A stretch of DNA of 64,000 bases from Sphaerimonospora mesophila NBRC 14179 = JCM 3151 (GCA_001552515.1 BCRI01000024.1:1-64000), one strand, 5' to 3'; counted from the stretch's first letter, positions 34,561 to 43,381 are shown. The notes: generated by a model not told the origin, from the letters alone. Program-made: numbers and translations.

Positions 34561-35107
34561 AGTTTCCGGGCCGGTGACCGCCGCCGCCACCACCAGCGCG
34601 CTCGCCGCCACGCCCCTGGTTACGGAACGCCAGCGCCATGGCCAGCGCCGCCGCGCCGAGCAGCAGGATGATGATCCCGGTCACCACGTTGTTCCAGATC
34701 GTCCCGGCCGTGAGCGCCGAGGCGCCCGCTCCGGGCAGTCCCGGGGTCCCGGGCATCCCGGGCGTCGCCCCCGGCGTGAGAGTGCGGCCTCCCCGCACCA
34801 CCCACGGTGAGACGAGGGTCCAGATGCCGAGGAGCGGGAGCAGCCAGCTGATGCCGTAGGTACGGCCGAAGGCCGACGCGCACGCGAGCGCGAGGGCGGC
34901 GACCGACAGCCCGACGACCAGGTTGCTGACGGCGAGCCCCGAGAAGCGATTGAACCCCACGATCCAGGGCGAGAGGGCCAGATAGAGCCCGCTCAGGAAG
35001 GTGAGCCCGTCAACGATCTGGGCGGGGGTCGTCGACCCCACCCGGTCGTATGTCTGCCGGAGTTCGGCGAGATCGGGATGGCGCTCTAAGCCGGTGGGTC
35101 GAACCAT
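34556..35107 (-). CDS. SPW-repeat membrane protein
   Basis: This 183-residue protein contains two SPW motifs, LALSPWIVGF and TLVSPWVVRG, each at the end of a membrane helix, as in the SPW (PF03779) family. About five hydrophobic segments are seen. Between the fourth and fifth is a PGMPGTPGLPG loop, and the C-terminus is Gly/Arg-rich. ATG 35107 has AGGAAGG about 9 bases upstream. Its role is unknown. Confidence 0.85.
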   Translation of the reverse strand: MVRPTGLERHPDLAELRQTYDRVGSTTPAQIVDGLTFLSGLYLALSPWIVGFNRFSGLAVSNLVVGLSVAALALACASAFGRTYGISWLLPLLGIWTLVSPWVVRGGRTLTPGATPGMPGTPGLPGAGASALTAGTIWNNVVTGIIILLLGAAALAMALAFRNQGRGGERAGGGGGGHRPGNW

Positions 35108-35273
35108 GTCCGTACCGCCTTCCTGCTGATTTGGACGAACAATCGCGGCCCTACCCGCCCTCATCTCCCCATTCTCCAAAATTTCCAATAAGCACGTCTT
35201 TTCTTGGTTTGGCAGCGGGAAAGGCGGCAGCGTCCGCGTTCGGCCATCGGGAAAAACGAATGCCCGGCGCGGT

Positions 35274-35325
35274 CGGGCGACGCGGCCAGGCGACACGATC
35301 AGGCAACGCGGTCAGGCGACGCGAT
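35274..35325. repeat. 13-base tandem repeat over the 3' end of the enolase-family gene
   Basis: Four consecutive 13-base units begin at 35274, 35287, 35300 and 35313 (e.g. CAGGCGACACGAT and CAGGCGACGCGAT). The stop codon of the enolase-superfamily gene lies within the third to fourth units, so the last codons are part of the array. Confidence 0.8.
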
Positions 35326-36505
35326 GGCGTTCCGCGGCGTCGTGCCGCAGGGTCAGGCCGAGACCGGGGACGTCCGCCCCCGGTCGCAGGCCGCCACCGG
35401 CCGGGTCGGCGGCGCCGTCGAACAGCTCGGTCTCGATCCGTGCGTGATCGTGGAACCATTCCACGTGGCGCAGGCCGGGGGTGGCCGCGGCCGCCGGGAG
35501 GTGCAGGTTCGGCGCGCAGTGCGCCGACACCTGCAGGTTGTGCCCGGCCGCGACCGCGGCCGCAGCGAACCAGCCGGTGTAGCCGCCGCAGCGGGTGGCG
35601 TCGATCTGCAGGCAGTCGACCGCGCCCGCAGCGCACATCCGGGTGAAGTAGACCTGGTCCCCGCCGTACTCTCCGGCGGCCACGTCGGCTTCGGAGCGCT
35701 CGCGCACCAGCCGCAGCCCCGCCAGGTCGTCGGACGAGACCGGCTCCTCGAACCACCGCACATCGTGGTCGCGCATCCGGCGCTCCAGGCGGACGGCCTG
35801 CTTGGCCGTGTAGCCGCCGTTGGCGTCGACGTACAGCTCGGCGTCCGGTCCGATCACCTTCCGGGCGAGGGCGACGCGGTGCAGATCGCGCAACGGCTCG
35901 GTGCCCCACGACTCACCGATCTTGATCTTCACGCGGGGAATGCCCTGGTCGTGCACCCAGTGCCGCAGCTGCGCCGCGGTGGTGTCGTCGTCGTAGGTGG
36001 TGAAGCCGCCCGAGCCGTACACAGGGACGCGGTCGCCGGTGGCGCCGAACAGGCGCACCAGCGGCACGCCCAGCAGCCGCGCCTTGAGGTCCCACAGGGC
36101 CACGTCGACCGCGGAGATCGCGTAACCGGCGATCCCCTGCCGCCCGGCGTTGCGCACCCGGCGGACCATCGCACGCCAGATCCCCGGGATGTCCAGCGCG
36201 GCGGCGCCCGTCACCACGGGGGCCAGCGTCCGCTCGAGGAACGGGGCCGCCGCGGCGGGCGCGTAGGTCCAGCCCGTGCCCGTGACCTCCCCCGCGCTGA
36301 TCTCGGCCACCACGAGCGTCGTCGCGTCCCAGGCGAAGGTACCGTCGGCCTCGGGCCGGTCGGTCGGCACGCGGTAGGCCGCGGCGCGCACGTCGTCGAC
36401 CACCGCGTCGATCGCACGGTCGGTCACGCGGTCGGCCATGCGGTCGGCCACGCGGTCGGTCACGCCGTCGAGCGGGTCGTGGGCCCCGCCGGGGATCTCG
36501 GTCAT
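35312..36505 (-). CDS. Enolase-superfamily enzyme, mandelate racemase type
   Basis: This 397-residue enzyme shows the mandelate racemase subgroup pattern: the KxK base in RVKIKIGE, metal ligands Asp in YVDANGGY, Glu in WFEEPV and Glu in AAGEYGGD. The Asp-His pair is in QIDATRCGG and SAHCAPNLH, with an electrophilic Glu in HVEWFHDH. Such enzymes dehydrate or epimerise sugar acids; the substrate is unknown. The N-terminus contains a 12-base repeat (36426-36473) encoding DRVADRMADRVTDR. It is divergent from the ThDP enzyme gene across 83 bases. Confidence 0.88.
   Translation of the reverse strand: MTEIPGGAHDPLDGVTDRVADRMADRVTDRAIDAVVDDVRAAAYRVPTDRPEADGTFAWDATTLVVAEISAGEVTGTGWTYAPAAAAPFLERTLAPVVTGAAALDIPGIWRAMVRRVRNAGRQGIAGYAISAVDVALWDLKARLLGVPLVRLFGATGDRVPVYGSGGFTTYDDDTTAAQLRHWVHDQGIPRVKIKIGESWGTEPLRDLHRVALARKVIGPDAELYVDANGGYTAKQAVRLERRMRDHDVRWFEEPVSSDDLAGLRLVRERSEADVAAGEYGGDQVYFTRMCAAGAVDCLQIDATRCGGYTGWFAAAAVAAGHNLQVSAHCAPNLHLPAAAATPGLRHVEWFHDHARIETELFDGAADPAGGGLRPGADVPGLGLTLRHDAAERHRVA
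36426..36473. repeat. 12-base tandem repeat in the enolase-family N-terminus
   Basis: Four units of 12 bases (ACGCGGTCGGCC, ATGCGGTCGGCC, ACGCGGTCGGTC and a diverged ACGCCGTCGAGC) keep the reading frame and encode four-residue repeats Asp-Arg-Val/Met-Ala/Thr near residues 15-28 of the protein. Confidence 0.8.
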
Positions 36506-36588
36506 CACCCCGTCCCCTACCCGTCGCGTTTCGCAATTTTCCGGAACGCGATGGTTTGTCCCATCACCTGGCGGCAAGGCGGCAGAGT

Positions 36589-38355
36589 ATGACCCGAATC
36601 GCCGCTGAAGTGCTCATCGAACGTCTGGCCGACTGGGGGGTCGACACGGTATTCGGCCTGCCCGGCGACGGCATCAACGGGATCATGGAAGGGCTGCGCC
36701 GCCAGACCGACCGGGTCCGCTTCGTCCTCGTCCACCATGAGGAGGCCGCGGCGTTCATGGCGACCGCGCATGCGAAGGCGACCGGCCGCGTCGGCGTGTG
36801 CCTGGCCACCTCGGGGCCGGGCGGCATCCATCTGCTCAACGGGCTCTACGACGCCAAGCTGGACCACCAGCCCGTGCTGGCGATCACCGGCATGCAGGAG
36901 ACCAGCGTGCTGGGCACCGGCTACCAGCAGGAGGTCCACCTCGAACACCTCTACTCCGACGTCGCCGAGTACAACCTCATCGTCGACAACCCGACGCAGC
37001 TGCCCGGGGTGGTGGACATCGCGATCCGCACGGCGTACGCCCGGCGCGGCGTGGCCCATCTCAGCCTCCCCAACGACGTCCAGGTGGCCCCCGCCGACGC
37101 CGATCCGTACCAGCACGTGGCCCCGGCCAGGCCGCCGGCGACCGCGCCCGTCTACCTGTCCCCGCCGGGTCTGCCGCGCACCGAGGACCTGGAGGCCGCC
37201 GCCGACGTGCTGAACGCGAGCGAGCGACCGGCCATCCTCGCCGGAGCGGGCGCGCTGCACGCCCGCGATGAGGTGCTCGCCGTCGCCGAGGCGCTGGGCG
37301 CACCGGTGATCAAGACGCTGCCCGGGAAGGCCGTCATCCCCGACGACTCTCCGTACGCCGTGGGCGGCATCGGCCTGCTCGGCACCCGGCCTGGCGAGGA
37401 GCTGATCGAGGACTGCGACGCGCTGCTGATGGCCGGCACCAACTTCCCCTACACCAAGCACCTGCCGGAGCCGGGCAGGGCCCGCGTGGTGCAGATCGAG
37501 GCCGACCCGATCCGCGCCGGGGTGCGCGTGCCCACCGAGGTGCCGATGGTCGGCGACGCCAAGGAGGGGCTGGCCGCCCTGCTGCCCCTGCTCAAGCCCC
37601 GCTCCGACCGCTCCCATCTGGAGAAGTACCGGCGGGCGATGGACCGGTGGCGCGACGACATGGCCGCGCTGCAGTCCCCGGAGCGCGACCCGATCGCCCC
37701 GCAGTACCTCATGGGCTGCATCGACCGGGCGGCCGCCGACGACGCGATCCTCACCTGCGACTCCGGCACGATCGCCACCTGGGCGGCCCGGCACTGGACG
37801 ATCAGGGGGGACCGGCGGTTCTATCTGTCCGGCAACCTCGCCACGATGGCGCCCGGCCTGCCGTACGCGATCGCGATGCAGCTCGCCTTCCCCGGACGGC
37901 AGGTGATCGCGTTCATCGGCGACGGCGGATTCGCCATGCTGATGGCCGAGTTCCGCACCGCCGCCCATCTGAACCTCCCGATCACGGTCGTCGTGAACAA
38001 CAACGACTCGCTGGGCCAGATCCTGTGGGAGCAGATGGTGCTCGGCTTCCCCGAGCACGGCGTCCGGTTCGGCCTTCCGGCCGCCGACTTCTCGGCCTGG
38101 GCCCGCTCCTGCGGCGGCTACGGCCGCAAGGTCACCGACCCGGCGGACGTCGACGAGGCCGTACGGCAGGCGCTGGCGCACGACGGGCCGGCACTGGTGG
38201 ACGTCGACGTCAACCCCGACGAGCCGCCGATGCCCGGCAAGGTCACGCACGACCAGGCGGTGAAGTTCGCCAAGGCGTTCATCAAGGGGCAGCCGCGCAA
38301 GGCGTCCATCGCCACCACGCTGTTCAAGGACAAGATCTCCCAACTGGGCGGGTGA
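36589..38355 (+). CDS. Thiamine diphosphate-dependent enzyme, pyruvate oxidase/acetolactate synthase-like
   Basis: This 588-residue enzyme has the ThDP N-terminal domain (FGLPGDGINGIMEGL, catalytic Glu in HHEEAAAFMA), a central Rossmann-like domain and the C-terminal ThDP motif running from GDGGFAMLMAEF to VVVNNND. The closest pattern is PoxB-like pyruvate dehydrogenase (quinone) or a related decarboxylase. ATG 36589 has AAGGCGG about 7 bases upstream. The FAD/Fe-S oxidoreductase gene starts 7 bases after its stop, suggesting joint handling of a 2-oxo acid. Confidence 0.88.
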   Translation: MTRIAAEVLIERLADWGVDTVFGLPGDGINGIMEGLRRQTDRVRFVLVHHEEAAAFMATAHAKATGRVGVCLATSGPGGIHLLNGLYDAKLDHQPVLAITGMQETSVLGTGYQQEVHLEHLYSDVAEYNLIVDNPTQLPGVVDIAIRTAYARRGVAHLSLPNDVQVAPADADPYQHVAPARPPATAPVYLSPPGLPRTEDLEAAADVLNASERPAILAGAGALHARDEVLAVAEALGAPVIKTLPGKAVIPDDSPYAVGGIGLLGTRPGEELIEDCDALLMAGTNFPYTKHLPEPGRARVVQIEADPIRAGVRVPTEVPMVGDAKEGLAALLPLLKPRSDRSHLEKYRRAMDRWRDDMAALQSPERDPIAPQYLMGCIDRAAADDAILTCDSGTIATWAARHWTIRGDRRFYLSGNLATMAPGLPYAIAMQLAFPGRQVIAFIGDGGFAMLMAEFRTAAHLNLPITVVVNNNDSLGQILWEQMVLGFPEHGVRFGLPAADFSAWARSCGGYGRKVTDPADVDEAVRQALAHDGPALVDVDVNPDEPPMPGKVTHDQAVKFAKAFIKGQPRKASIATTLFKDKISQLGG

Positions 38356-38361
38356 TCACCG

Positions 38362-41334
38362 ATGACCGGCCAGGTGACCCTCCCTCCGTCGGTCTCCGCC
38401 GCCCGCCGGGCCGAGCCGTACGTGCGGCTGCGCGACCTGGAGCGGGACCTCGCCGAGCGGGTCGACGGCGAGGTGCGGTTCGACCCGGGCACGCGCGGCG
38501 CGTACTCGACCGACGGATCGAACTACCGGCAGGTGCCGCTGGGCGTGGTGGTGCCGCGCACGGTCGACGCGGCGGTGGAGGCGATCGCCGTGTGCCGTGC
38601 GCACCGGGCGCCGATCACCTCCCGGGGCGGCGGGACCAGCCTCGCCGGGCAGACCTGCAACACCGCCGTCGTCATCGACTGGTCGAAGTACTGCCACCGC
38701 CTGGTGTCCGTGGACGCCGAGGCCGCGACCTGTGTCGTCGAGCCCGGCATCGTGCTCGACGTGCTCAACCGGAAGCTGGCCGGCACCGGGCTGATGTTCG
38801 GGCCGCGTCCGTCCACCCACGGCCAGTGCACGCTCGGCGGGATGATCGGCAACAACTCCTGCGGGTCCACCGCCCAGGCGTACGGCAAGACGGCGGAGAA
38901 CGTCTCCCGGCTGGAGATCGTCACCTACGACGGGCTGCGCATGTGGGTGGGCCCCACCGACGAGCCGGAGTTCCGGCGGATCGTCGCCGCGGGCGGACGA
39001 CGCGCGGAGATCTACCGGGAGCTGCGTTCGATCGTCGAGACGCACGCCGGCGAGATCCGCCGCCGGTTCCCCGACATCCCCCGCCGCGTGTCGGGCTACA
39101 ACCTCGAACAGCTGCTGCCCGAGGGCGGTTTCAACCTGGCCAGGGCGCTGGTCGGCACCGAGGGCACACTGGTCGCGGTGCTGCGGGCCGAGCTGTGCCT
39201 GGTGCCGGCGCCCAAGGCGGAGGCCCTGGTCCTGCTCGGCTACCACGACATCGTCGCGGCCGCCCGCGCGGTGCCGCACATCGCGGCGTACGGCCCGCTC
39301 CAGCTCGAGGGCGTCGACGACAGGCTCGTGGACTACGAGCGCCGCAAGCACATGCATCCCGACGCCCTCACCCGGCTGCCGGAGGGCGGCGGCTGGCTGA
39401 TGGTCTCCTTCGGCGGCGACACCCGGGAGGAGGCCGACCGGCGGGCCCGCACCCTGGTCGAGGAGCTGCGCCGCACCGAGCACGCCCCGCACATCGACTT
39501 CACCGACGAGAAGCGGGTGGAAAAGGAGCTGTGGGAGGTCCGCGAGTCGGGGCTGGGCGCCACCGCCCGTGTCCCGGGCATGCGCGAGACCTGGGAGGGC
39601 TGGGAGGACTCCGCGGTCCCGCCCGACCGGCTCGCCGGCTACCTGAACGCCCTGCGCGGGCTGTTCCGGGAGTTCGGCTACGGCGACGCCTCGTTGTACG
39701 GGCACTTCGGGCAGGGCTGCGTGCACACCCGCATCCCGTTCGATCTGGTCACCGCCGACGGCGTCGCGGCGTTCCGGGCCTTCCTCGACCGGGCCGCCGA
39801 CCTGGTCGTCTCCTACGGCGGGTCGCTGTCCGGGGAGCACGGCGACGGCCAGTCGCGCGGGCAGCTGCTGCCCAAGATGTTCGGCCCGGTGGTGATCAGG
39901 GCTTTCGAGCAGGTCAAGGCGGTGTTCGACCCCGGCGACCGGATGAACCCCGGCAAGATCGTGGCGCCGTACCGGCTGGACGAGAACCTGCGGCTCGGTC
40001 CGGGGTGGACGCCGGCCGACCCGGCCGGCCACTTCGGCTATCCCGACGACGAGGGCAGCTTCCAGCGGGCGGTCATGCGCTGCGTCGGCGTCGGCAAGTG
40101 CCGGCAGCACGGCGACGGCGTGATGTGCCCCTCCTATCGGGCCACCGGCGAGGAGGAGCACTCCACCCGCGGCCGGGCCCGGCTGCTGTTCGAGATGCTG
40201 AACGGCCACGCCGACTCGGCGGTCGGGGACGGCTGGCGCTCGGATGCGGTGCGCGACGCGCTCGACCTGTGCCTGGCCTGCAAGGGCTGCCGCCACGACT
40301 GCCCGATGGGGGTCGACATGGCGACCTACAAGGCCGAGTTCCTGGCCCACCACTACGCCGGCCGGTTGCGTCCGGCCGCCCACTACTCGATGGGCTGGCT
40401 GCCGCTGTGGGCGCGGCTGGCCGCGGCGGCCCCGGGTCTGGTCAACGCGCTCACCCACGCTCCGCTGCTGGGCCGGCTCGGCAAGCGGCTGGCCGGAGTC
40501 GAGCCGGCGCGGCCCCTGCCGCGCTTCGCCCGGGAGCGCCTGCGCGACTGGTACGGCAGGCGCGGACCGCGCGGCGACGGCGGACGGGGGCCGGTGGTGC
40601 TGTGGCCGGACACCTTCACCGACAACCTCACCCCGCACGTCGGGCAGGCCGCCGTCGAGGTGCTGGAGGAGGCCGGCTATCGGGTCGTGCTGCCGCCGCG
40701 CACGCTGTGCTGCGGGCTGACGTGGATCTCCACCGGGCAGCTCGACGTCGCCAAGCGGGTGCTGCGCCGTACGCTGCGGACCCTCGCGCCCGCGCTGCGC
40801 CGCGGGCTCCCCATCGTCGGCCTGGAGCCGAGCTGCACCGCGGTGTTCCGCGCCGACGCCGTCGACCTGTTCCCGCACGACAGGGACGTGACCCGGCTCG
40901 GCAGGCAGACCAGGACGCTCGCCGAGCTGCTCACGGGCACCGACGGGTGGCGCCCGCCGCGGATCGACCGGGCCGCGGTCGCCCAGCCGCACTGCCACCA
41001 GCACTCGGTGCTCGGCTACGACGCCGACCGTGAGCTGCTGGCGGCCGCCGGGGTCCGGCTCGACGCGGTCGGCGGCTGCTGCGGCCTGGCCGGGAACTTC
41101 GGGTTCGAGGCGGGCCACCTCGAGGTCTCGATGGCCTGCGCCGAGCAGGAGCTGCTGCCCGCGATCCGCTCCGCCGACCCCGCCACGCTGGTGCTGGCCG
41201 ACGGGTTCAGCTGCCGCACCCAGATCGAGCACTCCCACTGCGGCCGCCGGGGCCTGCACCTCGCCGAGATCCTGGCCGCCGCCCAGCGGGGCACCCCCTT
41301 CGGCGACCACCCCGAGCGCCTGATCGGCGGCTGA
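38362..41334 (+). CDS. FAD-linked oxidase fused to Fe-S/CCG domains (D-2-hydroxyacid dehydrogenase-like)
   Basis: This 990-residue fusion has an FAD-binding domain (about 50-230, RGGGTSLAGQTCN), the FAD-linked oxidase C-terminal domain (to about 530, GGSLSGEHGDGQSRG), then a ferredoxin-like region and CCG domains. Cluster-binding motifs are CVGVGKCRQHGDGVMCP and CLACKGCRHDCP. CCG-type motifs TLCCGLTW and GGCCGLAG follow. It combines GlcD-like and GlcF-like functions, as in Fe-S D-lactate dehydrogenases that pass electrons to quinone. With the upstream ThDP enzyme, D-lactate to pyruvate to acetate is a plausible route. Confidence 0.9.
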   Translation: MTGQVTLPPSVSAARRAEPYVRLRDLERDLAERVDGEVRFDPGTRGAYSTDGSNYRQVPLGVVVPRTVDAAVEAIAVCRAHRAPITSRGGGTSLAGQTCNTAVVIDWSKYCHRLVSVDAEAATCVVEPGIVLDVLNRKLAGTGLMFGPRPSTHGQCTLGGMIGNNSCGSTAQAYGKTAENVSRLEIVTYDGLRMWVGPTDEPEFRRIVAAGGRRAEIYRELRSIVETHAGEIRRRFPDIPRRVSGYNLEQLLPEGGFNLARALVGTEGTLVAVLRAELCLVPAPKAEALVLLGYHDIVAAARAVPHIAAYGPLQLEGVDDRLVDYERRKHMHPDALTRLPEGGGWLMVSFGGDTREEADRRARTLVEELRRTEHAPHIDFTDEKRVEKELWEVRESGLGATARVPGMRETWEGWEDSAVPPDRLAGYLNALRGLFREFGYGDASLYGHFGQGCVHTRIPFDLVTADGVAAFRAFLDRAADLVVSYGGSLSGEHGDGQSRGQLLPKMFGPVVIRAFEQVKAVFDPGDRMNPGKIVAPYRLDENLRLGPGWTPADPAGHFGYPDDEGSFQRAVMRCVGVGKCRQHGDGVMCPSYRATGEEEHSTRGRARLLFEMLNGHADSAVGDGWRSDAVRDALDLCLACKGCRHDCPMGVDMATYKAEFLAHHYAGRLRPAAHYSMGWLPLWARLAAAAPGLVNALTHAPLLGRLGKRLAGVEPARPLPRFARERLRDWYGRRGPRGDGGRGPVVLWPDTFTDNLTPHVGQAAVEVLEEAGYRVVLPPRTLCCGLTWISTGQLDVAKRVLRRTLRTLAPALRRGLPIVGLEPSCTAVFRADAVDLFPHDRDVTRLGRQTRTLAELLTGTDGWRPPRIDRAAVAQPHCHQHSVLGYDADRELLAAAGVRLDAVGGCCGLAGNFGFEAGHLEVSMACAEQELLPAIRSADPATLVLADGFSCRTQIEHSHCGRRGLHLAEILAAAQRGTPFGDHPERLIGG

Positions 41335-41367
41335 CATCCGCACGGGGAGGACGGGAAAGGCGAGGTA

Positions 41368-41441
41368 ATGATCCGGAACGGAGATCATCCGGATGGCCGC
41401 CGGCGCCCCGCCGAGGGGTAGGACCTCTCACCGGTCATGTC
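41368..41441 (+). promoter_or_regulatory. Control region of the first small secreted protein gene
   Basis: An inverted repeat ATGATC-N9-GATCAT (41368-41388) is followed 36 bases later by CTCTCACCGGTCATGTC (41425-41441). Both blocks recur at 41935-42010 before the second paralogue. The conservation of spacing and order between non-coding flanks suggests an operator and promoter duplicated with the gene. Confidence 0.6.
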
Positions 41442-41515
41442 GCGATAAGCCGGTGACTTCCTGCCCGCCGTGTGAACGGCACGAATCGAACAGCACGAAC
41501 AGGAGCGTGACGAAA

Positions 41516-41887
41516 GTGATCCATCACGGTGCGCGGGTGCCGTACGGCACGGCGCCCGGCGTACGGCGGACCGCGTTCACCGCGCTCGCGATCGCCGGAG
41601 TCTTGGCGTTCTCGCCGGGGGCCGCGCACGCGACGGCGCCGCGGACGGACGCTCCGGCCGCATCGGCGGTCGGCGTGGGAGACGGAGACGGTGCGGCGGG
41701 CGGGAACGGCGGGGACGGCGTCGGCACGGGCAGCGGGAACGCACACAACGCCAGCGCGGGCTCCCCCGTCCAGCAGGCCGTGTTCACCATCAACGGATAC
41801 AACACCTTTCAGACCGCCAACTGCGACCAGGACTTCCGCGTCTGCAACCATCACCAGACGGCCGCGGTCCGGCGCGGCGGGTGGTGA
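41516..41887 (+). CDS. Small secreted protein with CxxxxxxC-N-x-x-Q motif, paralogue 1
   Basis: This 123-residue protein has a signal peptide (basic start, then AFTALAIAGVLAFSPGAAHA) and a Gly/Asp/Asn-rich middle (GDGDGAAGGNGGDGVGTGSG). The conserved end reads PVQQAVFTINGYNTFQTANC, with Cys-x6-Cys followed by NHHQ. GTG 41516 has AGGAG 10 bases upstream. The middle and the Cys motif match the next gene, and the motif is also found in the third. It is likely exported, with one disulphide. No family is recognised. Confidence 0.75.
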   Translation: MIHHGARVPYGTAPGVRRTAFTALAIAGVLAFSPGAAHATAPRTDAPAASAVGVGDGDGAAGGNGGDGVGTGSGNAHNASAGSPVQQAVFTINGYNTFQTANCDQDFRVCNHHQTAAVRRGGW

Positions 41888-41934
41888 GAGGCGCGCCGGC
41901 CGATCACGCCCGGGGCGGCGGAAAAGCAGTGGTA

Positions 41935-42010
41935 ATGATCTGGAGCGGAGATCATTCGGACCGGAGACGGCCGGCACGCAGGGGGTAGACACCCTCTCAC
42001 CGGTCATGTC
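41935..42010 (+). promoter_or_regulatory. Duplicated control region of the second small secreted protein gene
   Basis: AATGATC-N9-GATCATT (41934-41956, 7-base arms) and the identical 17-mer CTCTCACCGGTCATGTC (41994-42010) repeat the arrangement seen before paralogue 1, with a gap of 38 instead of 36 bases between the two blocks. The start codon follows 61 bases after the 17-mer. Confidence 0.6.
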
Positions 42011-42070
42011 CCACAAATGGGGATGGGCTGGGCTCACCACACGACCTGGAAGATGGGGGCGCGAAGAGAA

Positions 42071-42424
42071 ATGGTTCGTCACAGTGCGGGGACGCCGCTC
42101 GCCGGGGTACGTGCCGGTGCGCGACGGCTCACGCTCGCGACCGTCGCGATCGCGGCCGCGGGGGCCCTGGCCGCTCCGCAGGTCGCCGCGCACGCGGCGG
42201 TAGCGCGCCCCGCCGTTCCCGGCATCGCCCCGGCCGGTGCGGGAGGAGGAGGAAACGGGGGCGGCACGGGCACGGGCACCGGCAGCGCCGTCAACTCCAG
42301 CGGCGGAACCCCCATCCAGCAGGCGGCGATCACGGTGAACGGGCTCAGCACCTTTCAGGCGGCCGTCTGCAACCAGCGGATGCAGATGTGCAACATCAAC
42401 CAGCAATTGTGGACCCAATGGTGA
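42071..42424 (+). CDS. Small secreted protein with CxxxxxxC-N-x-x-Q motif, paralogue 2
   Basis: This 117-residue protein has a signal peptide (LTLATVAIAAAGALAAPQVA), a Gly-rich linker (GGGGNGGGTGTGTGSAVNSS) and the conserved end PIQQAAITVNGLSTFQAAVC, with Cys-x6-Cys followed by NINQ and a Trp-rich tail. ATG 42071 is used; GAAGAGAA upstream is a weak ribosome binding site. It aligns with paralogue 1 over the linker and tail. Confidence 0.75.
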   Translation: MVRHSAGTPLAGVRAGARRLTLATVAIAAAGALAAPQVAAHAAVARPAVPGIAPAGAGGGGNGGGTGTGTGSAVNSSGGTPIQQAAITVNGLSTFQAAVCNQRMQMCNINQQLWTQW

Positions 42425-42586
42425 CCAGGGAACGACCTCCGGCGGACCATACGGAAATGGGACGTCCATGACCCGCCCCTGATCGTCGAAGACGCACCTC
42501 GGAGAATGCCGCCGCGTACGCTGACCAAGGCGTCCGGTCGGCCGGGCGCCTGCCCGGACCCGTCCGACTCCCAGGGGCGAAAGCGA

Positions 42587-43381
42587 ATGATTCGTCAGCG
42601 GTACGGCAAGGCATCCAGAACATCGCTCTCCGCGTGCCTCGCCGCCGGTGTGTCCATTTCGGCCGTACTCCTCCTCGGCGGCGCCGCCCCCGCCTCGGCC
42701 GGCCCGGACACCGAGCCCCATCCGGCCGGGAAGACGTCGAAGAACCTCAGATCCGACCGCGGCGGAAAAGGTGTCCGCGGCCCCTCCCCGAGCGCGGGAC
42801 GCGACCAGCGCATTCGGCGGAACTCATCCAAGATCAAAACTCGGATGGCGAACATGCAGAACGCCCAGTGCCAGGGCGCGAAGGTCTGCAACGTGGTCCA
42901 GAGAATAGTTCTCGTCGTGCCCAAGAATTTCAAGAAGTTCAAAAAGAAGATCAGAAAAGCGATGCGGGGGAAATCGCGGAAAACGCCGATCATGAGTCTG
43001 CCGGAGATCCCGTCGCCGCCCGCCGTGCCCGTGCCTTCCGTGCCTCCGGTGCCCGCCCTGCCCCCGATCGAAATGCAGCCCGCCGAAACCCCGGCCGCCG
43101 GAACCGTGCCCGCCGAAGCCCCGGCCGCTGAAATCCCGGCCGCCGAAGTCCCGGTCGCTGAAACACAGCCCACCGGAGCCCGGCCCGTCGCGGCCCGGCC
43201 TCTCGAAACCCCGGCCGCCGAGACCCGGCCGACCGGGGCGGCGGAGCGGGTCGGGACGGCGGAGCGGGTCGGGTCTCGGCCCGTACGGCGCCGGGCCGCC
43301 GACGCGTCCGCGCCCGCCGCGCCTCCGCTGCTGGGCGGGCTCGCCGGCACCGGGCTCGGCCTGGTCCGGACGCTGCTGTGA
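42587..43381 (+). CDS. Secreted protein with C-x5-C-N-x-x-Q motif, long paralogue 3
   Basis: This 264-residue protein has a signal peptide (SLSACLAAGVSISAVLLLGG, ending ASAG) and a basic region. The motif MQNAQCQGAKVCNVVQ follows, with a five-residue Cys spacing. Next come a strongly basic helix (NFKKFKKKIRKAMRGKSRK), a Pro/Ala/Glu repeat arm (PAETPAAGTVPAEAPAAEIP) and a hydrophobic end (LLGGLAGTGLGLVRTLL). It could cross or bind the envelope. It lacks the duplicated upstream blocks, so it may be read from another promoter. AGGGG lies about 10 bases before ATG 42587. Confidence 0.7.
   Translation: MIRQRYGKASRTSLSACLAAGVSISAVLLLGGAAPASAGPDTEPHPAGKTSKNLRSDRGGKGVRGPSPSAGRDQRIRRNSSKIKTRMANMQNAQCQGAKVCNVVQRIVLVVPKNFKKFKKKIRKAMRGKSRKTPIMSLPEIPSPPAVPVPSVPPVPALPPIEMQPAETPAAGTVPAEAPAAEIPAAEVPVAETQPTGARPVAARPLETPAAETRPTGAAERVGTAERVGSRPVRRRAADASAPAAPPLLGGLAGTGLGLVRTLL

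Noticed and set aside
38356-41388. 1010-codon - strand frame opposite the FAD/Fe-S gene
   Set aside because: A mirror of a strongly conserved + strand gene, with Arg/Gly/Val-rich shadow composition and no recognisable domain.
41393-41515. Longer N-terminus for the first small secreted protein
   Set aside because: The added residues have no signal-peptide character, and a ribosome binding site points to GTG 41516.
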